A DNA stretch of 64,000 nt. It comes from Bog-756 sp963727075. GTDB lineage: Bacteria; Actinomycetota; Acidimicrobiia; Acidimicrobiales; RAAP-2. The stretch spans positions 1,612,001-1,676,000 of the forward strand of contig CAVSET010000006.1 in assembly GCA_963727075.1 (NCBI GenBank), in the 5' to 3' direction. Position numbers and translations under genes: made by a program. The notes beneath the pieces are model-generated. The model had not been told where the DNA came from. It did no database searches and was given only the letters and a program-made list of their open reading frames with translations. Positions within the stretch are counted from its first letter, which is position 1, and the number at the start of each line of letters is the position of its first letter. This document shows positions 18,264 to 26,942 of this stretch, piece after piece.

Positions 18264-18321
18264 TGGCGGCGGCGGGTCCTCGGCGGCGGGTCCTCGGCGG
18301 CGGCGGGTCCTCGGCGGCGGC
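18264..18321. repeat. GC-rich tandem repeat after the thioesterase stop
   Basis: Three copies of GGGTCCTCGGCGGC start at 18274, 18288 and 18305, embedded in GGC runs; the last spacing has an extra GGC. It lies directly after the thioesterase stop and before the start region of the next minus-strand gene. It looks like slippage expansion. A role as a terminator or attenuator is possible but unsupported. Confidence 0.7.
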
Positions 18322-19131
18322 CTACTCCCAGAGGCGCACGCTCATCGACTGGCTGGCCGTCGCCAGCAGGGCACCCTCTTCCGACCACAGATAGGCGATT
18401 CCCTGTCCGTAGCCACCCACCAGCGCCTGGATGCGGATGTCGCACAGGATCCACTCGGTCGGCTCGAGGTGGACCATACGGAGGGTGTTGTCCAGGCTGC
18501 GGGACTTGACCCGGCGACCCAGCGGTTGGGACACGCCACCCGAGACGTAGTCCCCGATGATGGCCAGGGTGGCGGCCGAGGGCTCCAGGTGCCCGGGCAC
18601 CCGCGCCCACAGCGCGCTGTCGGGCTCCCCCGGGACGGCCTTGGCCCTCATGACCTCTTCGAATGACCGGCCCCGAGCCAGTCGCACCTCGATGCGATCG
18701 AAGATCGAGGTCGAGTTGAAGTCGGGGAGACGCCGGGGCGGGCACTCGTCGGGTGGAGGAACCTCGGGCATGGTGACCCACACTCCCCCGGCAAGAAGGG
18801 CGGCCGCCGAACCCGCCGCGGCGTTGACCGTGAGGATCTCGGTGTCACCCACATAGCCCACCACCCGGCCCTGGGTGACCCGTCGGCCCTCCGCCGCCAG
18901 CGTCACGGTGAGCTCCAGCTGCGATCCGGTCGGGGCATACGAGAGGTATTGGGCCGCTGACCACACCGTCGGTCGGCCACAAGCCGCCTCGAGGGCGACC
19001 AAGGCGGCGCCGAGACCGCACCCACCGAACAGGAAGTTGCCCGGCGTGGTCAGCTCAGGCACCACGGTCATCTGCCAGTGGAGCTCGTCGCCCACCGGCT
19101 CCATGCCGAGGAACTTTCGTGCGTCCGTCAT
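18322..19131 (-). CDS. TesB-like acyl-CoA thioesterase (double hotdog)
   Basis: A 269-residue protein read from ATG 19131. The first hotdog half contains NFLFGGCGLGAALVALEAAC followed by WSAAQYLSYAPTGSQLELTV. The second ends YVSGGVSQPLG, SRSLDNTLRMVH and the family-typical GIAYLWSEEGALLATASQS. TesB-like proteins hydrolyse acyl-CoA thioesters. The start lies 19 bases after the acyl-CoA dehydrogenase stop, so the two are very likely co-transcribed in fatty-acid or sterol side-chain breakdown. Confidence 0.8.
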   Translation of the reverse strand: MTDARKFLGMEPVGDELHWQMTVVPELTTPGNFLFGGCGLGAALVALEAACGRPTVWSAAQYLSYAPTGSQLELTVTLAAEGRRVTQGRVVGYVGDTEILTVNAAAGSAAALLAGGVWVTMPEVPPPDECPPRRLPDFNSTSIFDRIEVRLARGRSFEEVMRAKAVPGEPDSALWARVPGHLEPSAATLAIIGDYVSGGVSQPLGRRVKSRSLDNTLRMVHLEPTEWILCDIRIQALVGGYGQGIAYLWSEEGALLATASQSMSVRLWE

Positions 19132-19150
19132 CCAGCCGGCCGGCGCCGGA

Positions 19151-20348
19151 TCAGCTCTTCGGTACCTTCGACCACGGCATCTCCTTGTCGACCCGGACGT
19201 CACCGGGGAGGCCCAGGATCCGCTCACCCAAGATGTTGCGCTGGATCTCCGAGGTCCCTCCTTCGATCGAATTGGCGCGGCGAGCGAATGAACATCTTGC
19301 GGGCCGATCCCGGGGGACCGACCAGCCCGAGGGCCTCTGACCGCCGCAGGGTGTAGTCGTAGTCGACCATCGCCGAGGGTCCGAGCAGGTCGACGCACAG
19401 TTCGTAGATTCGCTTGTTGACTTCGGCGAACATGAGCTTGGCGATCGATCCCTCGGGACCGGGATTCCCCGCCTTGCGATTCTGTCCGGCCCGGATGTTG
19501 GTCAGCCGCAGCACCTCGGCCTCGATCCACGATCGCACCAGCCGATCTCGGTCGACGGTACGGTGTTCGCACCCCCCGTCCCGCCAGATCCGTAGTGCCT
19601 CGGCGATGGATCCCGAGCCACGCACGGGTGGACCGGAACCCCCACCGATCGTGCTGCGCTCGTTGGAGAGGGTCGTCATGGCCACCCTCCATCCCTCGCC
19701 CACCTCTCCCACCCGATCGGTGTCGGGGATCCGTGCCTCGGTGATGTACACCTCGTTGAACTCGGCTTCGCCGGTCATCTGCCGAAGCGGACGAACTTCG
19801 ACCCCGTCGGCATGCATGTCCAGCGCGAAGTAGGTCAATCCCTTGTGCTTGGGCGCCTCGGGGTCGGTGCGCGCCACCAACATGCCCCGGTCGGCGATGT
19901 GAGCCAGCGTGTTCCACACCTTCTGGCCGGTGACGACCCACTCGTCACCGTCGCGGACCGCCCGGGTCGACAGCCCGGCCAGGTCCGACCCCGAGCCGGG
20001 CTCGCTGAACAGCTGGCACCACGACTCCTCCCCGGTGAAGGTCGGGCGCAAGAGACGCTGGCGGATCTCGTCGGAGCCGTGGGTCACGACCGTCGGCGCG
20101 GCCATGGTGAGGCCGAAGAACTCACGCAACCCGGGCGGCGTGGCGCCGGCCTCCCCGAGACGTTGGTCGACCTCCCGTTGCAGGCCGGGCGGAAGTTGGA
20201 GGCCGCCGTATCCCTCCGGGAACGAGACCCAGGCCAGCCCCAGGTCGTACTGGCGCGATCGGAACTCGTCGACGGGCGCGGTCTTCGGGTCCATATCGTC
20301 AAGCAACTGGCTGATCCGGTCGTGTACCAGAGCGGTGTCGTCTGCCAT
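19151..20348 (-). CDS. acyl-CoA dehydrogenase, one frameshift near the C-terminus
   Basis: From ATG 20348 the protein shows the ACAD order: an N-terminal helical domain, WCQLFSEPGSGSDLAGL (flavin and substrate contact), VTGQKVWNTLAH, RTDPEAPKHKGLTYF and the C-terminal helical domain. After SARKMFI (near 19290) the frame changes by one base, and the family ending SIEGGTSEIQRNILGERILG with the catalytic-type Glu continues in the next frame to a stop at 19151. About 398 residues in total, normal for the family. It is an FAD enzyme introducing the alpha-beta double bond in acyl-CoA. First gene of the dehydrogenase-thioesterase pair. Confidence 0.85.
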
Positions 20349-20426
20349 GACCAGAACATACTGCGCCTTCGAAACCGCCGACCCGGCCGGCCGCCGGGCA
20401 CCGGGCACCGGGCACCGGCCCGCGAC

Positions 20427-21038
20427 TCAGGGCTGCAAGCGATCGACCTGCCATCGACCGCCGCGACGGGTGTATCGCAGCCGGTCATGAAGCCGGTCGT
20501 CACGGTTCTGCCAGAACTCGAAGGACCGGGGTGCCACTCGAACGCCCCCCCACCACGGCGGCCGCGGCACCTCCTGCCCGGCGAAGGCCGTCTCACGCTC
20601 GTGCACCTTGGCGTCCAGGTGGTCGCGGCTCTCGATGGCCCGGCTCTGGTGTGAGGCCCAGGCGGCGACTTGTGCGCCCCGGGGCCGGGTGGCGAAGTAG
20701 GCGTCCGACTCCTCGCCGGGGATGCGCTCGGCCGTGCCCTCGATCCGGACCTGACGGCCCTGAGGGGACCAGTAGAACAGCAGCGCCACCTCCGGGTTGG
20801 CCGCCAACTCGCTCCCCTTGCGGCTGTCGTAGTTGGTGTGGAAGACGAAACCGCTCTCCCCGAAGCTCCGCAACAGCACCATGCGCACCGACGGTCGCCC
20901 CTGCTCGTCGACCGAGGCGACGGCCATGGCCTCGGGGTCCGGGACGGCGGACTCGGCCTCGTGGAACCACCGCCCGAACTGGACCAGGGGGTCGGGTGCC
21001 GCCTGGCCCTCTGACAGCGGCTCCGGGTTCCCGCCCAT
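20427..21038 (-). CDS. pdxH: pyridoxamine/pyridoxine 5'-phosphate oxidase
   Basis: An intact 203-residue PdxH, the FMN enzyme that makes pyridoxal phosphate. Family motifs are present: RPSVRMVLLRSFGESGFVFH, NYDSRKGSELAANP (FMN phosphate contacts), ALLFYWSPQGRQVRIEG, PPWWGGVRVAPRSFEFWQ and the C-terminal RLHDRLRY. It is divergent from a PLP-dependent aminotransferase gene 85 bases away, so the two may share a promoter region. Confidence 0.92.
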   Translation of the reverse strand: MGGNPEPLSEGQAAPDPLVQFGRWFHEAESAVPDPEAMAVASVDEQGRPSVRMVLLRSFGESGFVFHTNYDSRKGSELAANPEVALLFYWSPQGRQVRIEGTAERIPGEESDAYFATRPRGAQVAAWASHQSRAIESRDHLDAKVHERETAFAGQEVPRPPWWGGVRVAPRSFEFWQNRDDRLHDRLRYTRRGGRWQVDRLQP

Positions 21039-21123
21039 CGTCCCGACGATACCGGGACCGGGCGCCGGCGGCTCCGGCCGCCCGGACCTCAGGGCCCCGA
21101 AGGCCGACCACTAGATTCAGGCC

Positions 21124-22326
21124 GTGGCCGGCACGATCGACGTCAACGCCGAGCGGGCGGCCACGCCCGGGTGCTCCCGGGTCGCCCATCTCAACAATGC
21201 CGGTGCCGCCCTGGCCACCCGAGCCACCCTGGATGTGCTGGTGGACCATCTGCGATCGGAGTCCGAGCGCGGCGGGTACGAGGCGGCCGCGGCGGCTGCG
21301 AACCGCCTGGCGACGGTGCGTGCGTCGGCCGCCCGCCTGCTCGGTGCGGACGAGGGCGACGTCGTCGTCACCGGGTCGGACACCCAGTCGTGGACCAAGG
21401 CCCTCTGGGGCTTCGTCCTCGGGGGCGGCGTCGGACGCGGCCAACGGATCCTGGTGGACCGCATCGCCTACGACAGCCACTACCTCGGCCTGCTCCAGGC
21501 GTGCGCCCACACCGGCGGTTCGATCGAGGTGGTGGCGAGCACCGCCGACGGCACCCTAGATCTCGACGCCCTGACCCGGGCCCTAAACGGAGGTGACGTG
21601 GCACTCGCCGCCCTCACCCACATCGGCACCCATCGGGGCCTGGTCAACCCGGTGGAGGAGGCCGGGACGGCGTGCCGCCGGGCCGGCGTCCCGTTCTTCC
21701 TCGACGCCTGCCAGAGTGTCGGGCAGATCCCGGTCGACGTGCGCCAGATCGGCTGTGACGTGGCCACGGCCACCGGTCGCAAGTGGTTGAGGGGCCCCCG
21801 CGGGACGGGGCTCCTCTACGTCGAGTCGGCCTTTGCTGAGCGGCTCGAGCCACCCGGCATCGGCTGGAGCTCGGCGGTCTGGGAGGACGCCGACCACTAC
21901 CGACTGCGGGACGGGACCGACCGGTTCCTCGACTTCGAGGTCCCGGTGGCCGCCCACCTGGCGCTGGGCCAGGCCATCGACCACGCCTTGAGCATCGGCC
22001 TCGAGGCCATCGAGGCGCGGGTCACCGGCTTGGCCGAGCTGCTCCGACGCCGATTGGCGGAGATCGACGGGGTGTCGGCGCACGACGGCGGGAGGAGGCG
22101 CTCGGGGATCGTGACCTTCACCGTCGCCGGCCACGATCCGGCCGCGTTGAGCTCGGCGGCATCGGCGCAGGGCATCAACGTCTCCGTCAGCGAGGCTCCA
22201 TGGGCCCGACTGGACATGGCCCCGCCCCATCCCGCCGCAGTGGTGCGCGCCTCGCCTCACTACTACAACACCGAGGACGAGCTCGGTCGACTGGTCGACA
22301 CCGTGCGCTCATCGGTGAGGCCCTGA
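21124..22326 (+). CDS. class V aminotransferase / cysteine-desulfurase-like PLP enzyme
   Basis: A 400-residue protein from GTG 21124. It contains HLNNAGAALATRATL near the start, VTGSDTQSWTKALWGF, ALTHIGTHRGLVNP (cofactor pocket), FFLDACQSVGQIPVDV with the PLP-pairing Asp, and the Schiff-base lysine in ATGRKWLRGPRGTGLLY. This is the NifS/Csd/isopenicillin-epimerase-like fold. The substrate cannot be assigned; no Cys-containing desulfurase loop (SGHK..GPxG with a downstream Cys) was identified. The neighbouring pdxH supplies its cofactor. Confidence 0.85.
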   Translation: MAGTIDVNAERAATPGCSRVAHLNNAGAALATRATLDVLVDHLRSESERGGYEAAAAAANRLATVRASAARLLGADEGDVVVTGSDTQSWTKALWGFVLGGGVGRGQRILVDRIAYDSHYLGLLQACAHTGGSIEVVASTADGTLDLDALTRALNGGDVALAALTHIGTHRGLVNPVEEAGTACRRAGVPFFLDACQSVGQIPVDVRQIGCDVATATGRKWLRGPRGTGLLYVESAFAERLEPPGIGWSSAVWEDADHYRLRDGTDRFLDFEVPVAAHLALGQAIDHALSIGLEAIEARVTGLAELLRRRLAEIDGVSAHDGGRRRSGIVTFTVAGHDPAALSSAASAQGINVSVSEAPWARLDMAPPHPAAVVRASPHYYNTEDELGRLVDTVRSSVRP

Positions 22327-22363
22327 GCCGACACCATCACCGCCGACGCCGACGGTGGGACGG

Positions 22364-23578
22364 TCACCGACCCGGGCCCACCCGCCCAAGGACGGGGTCG
22401 AACCCGGCCGCCCGGTCACAGGATCGCCACATCCGGCGGACCCACCGCGGTCGGCTGTCGACGGCACGAGCGGCGTCGACAGCCGCCAACCAGTCCCGTC
22501 CGACCCGGTCGGCCTGGGCAAAGGCCGCGTCGGAAACGGGAGGGTCGTCGATCCAGGCCGCTTGGATCCGGTCCCGCTCGGGCCGGAACAGCGAGCTCAG
22601 CCGCCGGTAGTCGCGCAGCGTCTGCCGGTGAAGCGGCTCGTGGCGCCACCACGCCGTCCGAGGGTCGAACCGGTCGGTCGGCGCCGGGCCGAGGTCGACC
22701 GGTTGGTCGACTCGTACCGGCTTGAACAGTGACATGCACGGTGCGGCAGTGGCGGTGGCCCAGTGCGCAGGCCGAGAACGGAGGTCCGAGACCCACGAGG
22801 CGGTGGTCTGGCTCGAGGTGAGGATCCCGCCGGCGTGCACGCAGGGGGCACCCAGACCGCCATGGATGCGCGACCAGCGGGGTTCGGCATCCAGACCGTG
22901 ACAGGAGAGGGCGTCCATCAGGTCGGCCGGCCCGGCGGCGGCCCAGGCCAGTGGCTCGGTCGTGCGGCGCCGAGCCGACGCCGACGCCCTCCAGGTGCGG
23001 TAGCGGTCGACGCCCGTGCGGGCGAAGCCGGCGACGGTGAGCCCGTTGGAGATGCTGCGACCCGGGCCCCGCACGGGCTCGAGGGCCCAGCGGCGACCCA
23101 CCGTCTCGAGCACGAAGGCTCCGCTCGGATCGGCCACCAGAAAGCTGTTGTCGTAGGAGAACTCGGGTCGCTCGTGGCTGCAGGGCCCTTCCTGCCCGTG
23201 CCGTTCGAGCAGCTCCACCAGGACCGAGACCGCCTGCTCGGCCGAGGCCGCCCGCTCCAGGGCCAGGCGCACGAGGTCCATGCCCAACAGCGCCCGATCC
23301 CCGACGGTCCGCCGGGTGAAGATGGCTTCGTTGCCGATCACGACATGATGCTCGTTGGCACCGATCTCCGCGCCCCACATCCACCAGGGCCGGGAGAGCA
23401 GGACGGCGTTGGTGTGCCGTGCTTGGAGCACATCGATCCATGTGCACGACACCAGGCTCCCCACCGGGTGGTCGGCCGCCGACACCCATTCGAGGACCTG
23501 CGCCTCATTCGGATCGCGGTCACTGTTCTTGGCGAACATGACGCCGTCATCGCCCAGGCTCACCAGGCAGTCACACAT
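22364..23578 (-). CDS. secernin / peptidase C69-like Ntn hydrolase
   Basis: A 404-residue protein whose start is set at ATG 23578 because the nucleophile Cys must follow the initiator Met: it reads MCDCLVSLGDDGVMFAKNSD, the secernin signature (MCDTxVAL...KNSDR). Further motifs are PNEAQVLEW and WMWGAEIGANEHHVVIGNEA. Such Ntn hydrolases self-process to expose Cys2 and cleave amide bonds; bacterial secernin-like proteins are mostly uncharacterised. The ATG overlaps the stop of the preceding PPOX gene by 8 bases, so this is the last gene of a tag-PPOX-secernin operon. Confidence 0.85.
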   Translation of the reverse strand: MCDCLVSLGDDGVMFAKNSDRDPNEAQVLEWVSAADHPVGSLVSCTWIDVLQARHTNAVLLSRPWWMWGAEIGANEHHVVIGNEAIFTRRTVGDRALLGMDLVRLALERAASAEQAVSVLVELLERHGQEGPCSHERPEFSYDNSFLVADPSGAFVLETVGRRWALEPVRGPGRSISNGLTVAGFARTGVDRYRTWRASASARRRTTEPLAWAAAGPADLMDALSCHGLDAEPRWSRIHGGLGAPCVHAGGILTSSQTTASWVSDLRSRPAHWATATAAPCMSLFKPVRVDQPVDLGPAPTDRFDPRTAWWRHEPLHRQTLRDYRRLSSLFRPERDRIQAAWIDDPPVSDAAFAQADRVGRDWLAAVDAARAVDSRPRWVRRMWRSCDRAAGFDPVLGRVGPGR

Positions 23579-24005
23579 CGTCGACCACCGGTGAGGCAGA
23601 CCACCCGGTGATGGCGGTGATGCGGAAGACCAGCACATCGGCGAAGGGCCGTCCCTCGTACTGGCGGTACTTCTCCCGGAGCGACCCCTCCAGCCCTTCC
23701 CGCGACTGCGCAGAGGTCACGGTGCGCTCGAGCGAGGCGCGCACCCACCACAGCCGCGACCAGTCGTGCCCATCCCAGTGGTCGCACAACAACGCGGCGC
23801 GGGGGTCGGCATCGAGGTTCCGGACCCGCTGGAGGTCGGTGGTGGACTTGGGTTTCACCCGATCGACCGGGACGGCGATGCGACGACCGTCGAAGGCGAA
23901 GCAGGCCGGCACGACGTCGACTCCTCGGACCGGGTGCACGGTGGCCAACGTGGCTCGTTCGGCCCGGCGGAGGAGGTCGTGGCAACGGTCGACGTCCAGT
24001 CTCAT
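23571..24005 (-). CDS. TIGR03668-type PPOX-class F420-dependent oxidoreductase
   Basis: A 144-residue split-barrel protein. It has LRRAERATLATVHP at the start, VVPACFAFDGRRIAVPVD, a VKPKSTTDLQRVRNLDADPR segment typical of the F420-binding PPOX subgroup, and ALLCDHWDGHDWSRLWWVRA. Members are small cytoplasmic flavin/deazaflavin reductases. It starts 9 bases after the DNA glycosylase stop and overlaps the secernin-like gene, so it is the middle gene of a coupled operon. Confidence 0.88.
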   Translation of the reverse strand: MRLDVDRCHDLLRRAERATLATVHPVRGVDVVPACFAFDGRRIAVPVDRVKPKSTTDLQRVRNLDADPRAALLCDHWDGHDWSRLWWVRASLERTVTSAQSREGLEGSLREKYRQYEGRPFADVLVFRITAITGWSASPVVDDV

Positions 24006-24014
24006 CGGTGCCGG

Positions 24015-24617
24015 TCAGCCCGCGCTCTTGTACGGGCAGGTGACCAGGTGGTCATCGACCACGCCGACCGCCTGCAGATAGGCGTAGACGATGGTCGACC
24101 CGACGAAGGTGAATCCTCGCCGCTTCAGGTCCTTGCCGATGACATCGGACAGCTCGGTCCGGGCCGGCACGTCGGCTGTCGACTGCGGCCCGTTGACGAT
24201 GGGCCGCCCGCCGACGAACGCCCAAAGGTAGTCGGCGAACGATTCGGTGGCATCGCACACGTCGAGGAACGCCCGGGCGTTGGTCACGGTGCCGCGCACC
24301 TTCAGCCGGTTGCGCACGATGCCCGGGTCCTCGAGGAGCGACACGATCTTGTCCTCGCCATATCGGGCGATCCGGGTGGGGTCGAAGCCGTCGAACGCCT
24401 GGCGGTAGCTCTCCCGCTTGTTGAGGATGGTCGACCAGGACAGCCCGGCCTGCGCCCCTTCGAGCACGAGCATCTCGAACAGGTGGGTGTCGTCCTTGGA
24501 CGGGACACCCCACTCGTCATCGTGGTACCGGCGCATGGCCTCCGAGCCTTCCGCCCACGGACAGCGCCCCGCCTTCCCACCGGGACCTGTTCCCCCCTCC
24601 GGGCCGGCCGGGGTCAC
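24015..24617 (-). CDS. tag: DNA-3-methyladenine glycosylase I
   Basis: A 200-residue protein when started at GTG 24617; further upstream codons are open but exceed the normal family length. It removes 3-methyladenine from alkylated DNA. The zinc-snap ligands are intact: Cys in RCPWAEG with His 13 residues later in RRYHDDEWGVP, and HLVTC at the end. The core has FEMLVLEGAQAGLSWSTIL, VRNRLKV and the SDVIGKDLKRRGFTFVGST helix-hairpin region. First gene of a three-gene minus-strand operon. Confidence 0.9.
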   Translation of the reverse strand: MTPAGPEGGTGPGGKAGRCPWAEGSEAMRRYHDDEWGVPSKDDTHLFEMLVLEGAQAGLSWSTILNKRESYRQAFDGFDPTRIARYGEDKIVSLLEDPGIVRNRLKVRGTVTNARAFLDVCDATESFADYLWAFVGGRPIVNGPQSTADVPARTELSDVIGKDLKRRGFTFVGSTIVYAYLQAVGVVDDHLVTCPYKSAG

Positions 24618-24785
24618 CGGGGCCGGGCCCCGCGCTCGACGAACCGGGCCGTCGGCGTGCCAGTGCCGGGAAGCGTCGCTTCGACGTTCGGGCGGGAGAT
24701 GGGCAAGCGGGAGCCTCCTTTGGTGATGCACCCTATAGCGGTGTCCCGGGCTCGGATCGCGGCCAGAGGACGCGATGATGGGCCC

Positions 24786-25187
24786 ATGGAGTCGCTCGTC
24801 ATCACCATCGACACCACCGGCCGCTCGATCGTGGACCTGACCGGCGAGGTCGAGCGGTTCTGCTCGTCTCAGGGCGATGGCCTAGTCAATGTGTTCGCCC
24901 CCCATGCCACGGCGGGCCTGGCCCTGATCGAGGTGAATGCCGGCTCCGAGGAAGACCTCGTCGAGATCCTGCGTCGGCTCCTCCCGCGGGATGACCACTA
25001 CCGCCACCGGCACGGCTCCGTGGGTCACGGTGCCGACCACGTCCTGCCGGCGCTGGTCAGCCCCTCATTGTCGGTGCCGGTGCTGGCTGGTCGGCTCCAG
25101 CTGGGCACATGGCAGAGCGTGGTGCTCGTGGACACCAACGTCGACAACCCGCGGCGCCAGGTGAGGCTCAGCTTCATCGCCGGGTAG
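24786..25187 (+). CDS. YjbQ/UPF0047 family protein
   Basis: A 133-residue protein from ATG 24786; the long upstream open frame is a shadow of the tag and PPOX genes. The family pattern is complete: GLVNVFAPHATAGLALIEVN, then HYRHRHGSVGHGADHVLPAL with conserved His residues, and GTWQSVVLVDTN. The family has been linked to thiamine-phosphate synthase side activity and binds metal with its histidines. It is divergent from tag. Confidence 0.9.
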   Translation: MESLVITIDTTGRSIVDLTGEVERFCSSQGDGLVNVFAPHATAGLALIEVNAGSEEDLVEILRRLLPRDDHYRHRHGSVGHGADHVLPALVSPSLSVPVLAGRLQLGTWQSVVLVDTNVDNPRRQVRLSFIAG

Positions 25188-25239
25188 TGGGCCTATCGCC
25201 GTCGGGAACGAACTCGGCCCGTCAGGGGTTGCACCGAGG

Positions 25240-25812
25240 GTGGCGGACGTGCACCGGATCCTGCTGATCCCAGGGAGCCTGCGAGGGCAGTCGACCAACG
25301 CGGCCGTCCTGCGCACGGTCCAGTCGGCGGCGGTCGGGTATGTCACCGCCGTGCTGTTCACCGGGCTGGGCGACCTCCCCCTGTTCAACCCCGACGCCGA
25401 CGAGGACCCGCTGGACCCGGCGGTGGCCGACCTCCGGGCCCAGATCAGAGCGGCCGACGCCCTCTTGTTCTCGACGCCGGAATACGCGGGCGCCCTGCCC
25501 GGGGCCTTCAAGAACCTGCTCGACTGGACGGTCGGTGACGACCAACCGGGCTCGATCTACGAGAAGCCCGTGGGGTGGGTCAATGCTTCGCCCCGCGGCG
25601 CCCCCAACGCCCACGAGTCGCTGCGCCGGGTGCTGGACTACGTGAAGGCGGACGTCGTGGAAGAGGCCTGCGTGCACATCCCGGTGACGCCCGACCTGCT
25701 CGGTGAGGACGGGGTGATCGCCGATCCTGAGGTCCGGGCCCGCCTGGCCGCCGCTCTCGGAGCGCTCGACGCGCACATCGGAGTCGGTGGACCACACCCG
25801 TCAGCGCAGTAG
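25240..25812 (+). CDS. NADPH-dependent FMN reductase
   Basis: A 190-residue flavodoxin-fold protein from GTG 25240. The FMN-phosphate loop is IPGSLRGQSTNAAVL, and the family motif STPEYAGALPGAFKNLLDW is present, as is KPVGWVNASPRGAPNAH. It reduces FMN or quinones with NAD(P)H. It follows the YjbQ gene by 52 bases on the same strand and could be co-transcribed. It is convergent with the aldo/keto reductase. Confidence 0.9.
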   Translation: MADVHRILLIPGSLRGQSTNAAVLRTVQSAAVGYVTAVLFTGLGDLPLFNPDADEDPLDPAVADLRAQIRAADALLFSTPEYAGALPGAFKNLLDWTVGDDQPGSIYEKPVGWVNASPRGAPNAHESLRRVLDYVKADVVEEACVHIPVTPDLLGEDGVIADPEVRARLAAALGALDAHIGVGGPHPSAQ

Positions 25813-25851
25813 AGCTCCGGCATCAGGCCGAGCCGCGGCCCGACCCGGGAA

Positions 25852-26883
25852 TCAGCGGCGGGAGCGGCGGCGCAAGCGGGAATCGGTGAGGGCCGCCGGT
25901 GCCCACCCGGCATCCTCGGGGTTCACGTTGGTACCCGGGGCCACGATGGCATCGATGCGGTCGAGCACGTCCGCCTCGAGACGGACCTCCGGGGCCGACA
26001 GTTGCGACTCGAGCTGCTCCATCGTGCGCGGACCGATGATGGCCGCGCTGACGGCCGGGTGCTCGAGCACGAACGCCAGGGCCAGCTCGATCAGGCTGAT
26101 CCCGGCCTCCCCGGCCACGGTGGACAGCTCGGTGACGATAGCAAGCTTGCGCTGGTTGGCCTCGAGGCTCAGGTCGTACCGGTCGGGCACTCGGGCTGCC
26201 CGACGGCTCGTGTTCTCCTTGCCCTCGCCGAAGCGACCGGACAGCCAGCCTCCGGCCAGCGGGCTCCAGGGGATCACGCCCATCCCATAGGACTGGGCCA
26301 CGGGCAGCACGTCACGCTCGACGCTGCGCACCAGGATCGAATAGGGCGGTTGCTCGGTCATGAACCGCTCCCGTCCCCGACGCTCGGCCACCCATTGCGC
26401 CTCGACGATCCGCTCGGCGGGGAACGTCGAGCTGCCGAACGAACGGATCTTGCCCGCCTGCACCAGCTGGGTCAGCGCGGAGAGGGTCTCGTCGACGTCG
26501 GTCCGCTCGTCGGGCCGGTGGACCTGGTAGAGGTCGATGTAGTCGGTATCCAATCGACGGAGACTGTTGTCGCACTCGGCAAGGATCCAGCGCCGAGAAT
26601 TTCCCTGCGCGTTCGGGTCGTCGCTCATGGGGGCATGGACCTTGGTGGCCAGCACCACACGTGACCTGTCCACCGTGGCCAGAGCCTTGCCCACGATGAC
26701 CTCCGACTCGCCGGCGGAGTAGACGTCGGCGGTGTCGATGAAATTGATACCGGCGTCGAGGGCGCGATGGATGATGCGGATGGCGTCGTGGTGATCGGGA
26801 TTGCCCCAGGCTCCGAACATCATGGCGCCGAGGCAGAGAGGGCTGACGTTGATTCCGGTTCGACCGAGCCTCCGAGTATTCAT
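25852..26883 (-). CDS. aldo/keto reductase
   Basis: A 343-residue TIM-barrel protein from ATG 26883. The catalytic tetrad is visible: Asp and Tyr in NFIDTADVYSAGESE, Lys in VLATKVHAP and His in LYQVHRPDE. NADPH-binding residues include the C-terminal AIIGPRTMEQLESQ. It starts 59 bases after the TetR gene on the same strand, so it is likely co-regulated with it and with the divergent catabolic operon. The substrate is unknown. The last residues are an Arg-rich tail. Confidence 0.88.
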   Translation of the reverse strand: MNTRRLGRTGINVSPLCLGAMMFGAWGNPDHHDAIRIIHRALDAGINFIDTADVYSAGESEVIVGKALATVDRSRVVLATKVHAPMSDDPNAQGNSRRWILAECDNSLRRLDTDYIDLYQVHRPDERTDVDETLSALTQLVQAGKIRSFGSSTFPAERIVEAQWVAERRGRERFMTEQPPYSILVRSVERDVLPVAQSYGMGVIPWSPLAGGWLSGRFGEGKENTSRRAARVPDRYDLSLEANQRKLAIVTELSTVAGEAGISLIELALAFVLEHPAVSAAIIGPRTMEQLESQLSAPEVRLEADVLDRIDAIVAPGTNVNPEDAGWAPAALTDSRLRRRSRR

Positions 26884-26942
26884 GGCTCGACCCTACGGCG
26901 AGCCGAGCTCCGACGGGTCGCCCGCTCCGTTCACCGCCCGGG

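Noticed and set aside
18264..18321. Possible CRISPR or regulatory repeat array.
   Set aside because: Only three copies with irregular spacing and no spacers; best treated as a simple GC-rich slippage repeat.
23766..24785. Upstream extension of the YjbQ frame.
   Set aside because: It is antisense to the tag and PPOX genes; the family starts at the ATG at 24786.
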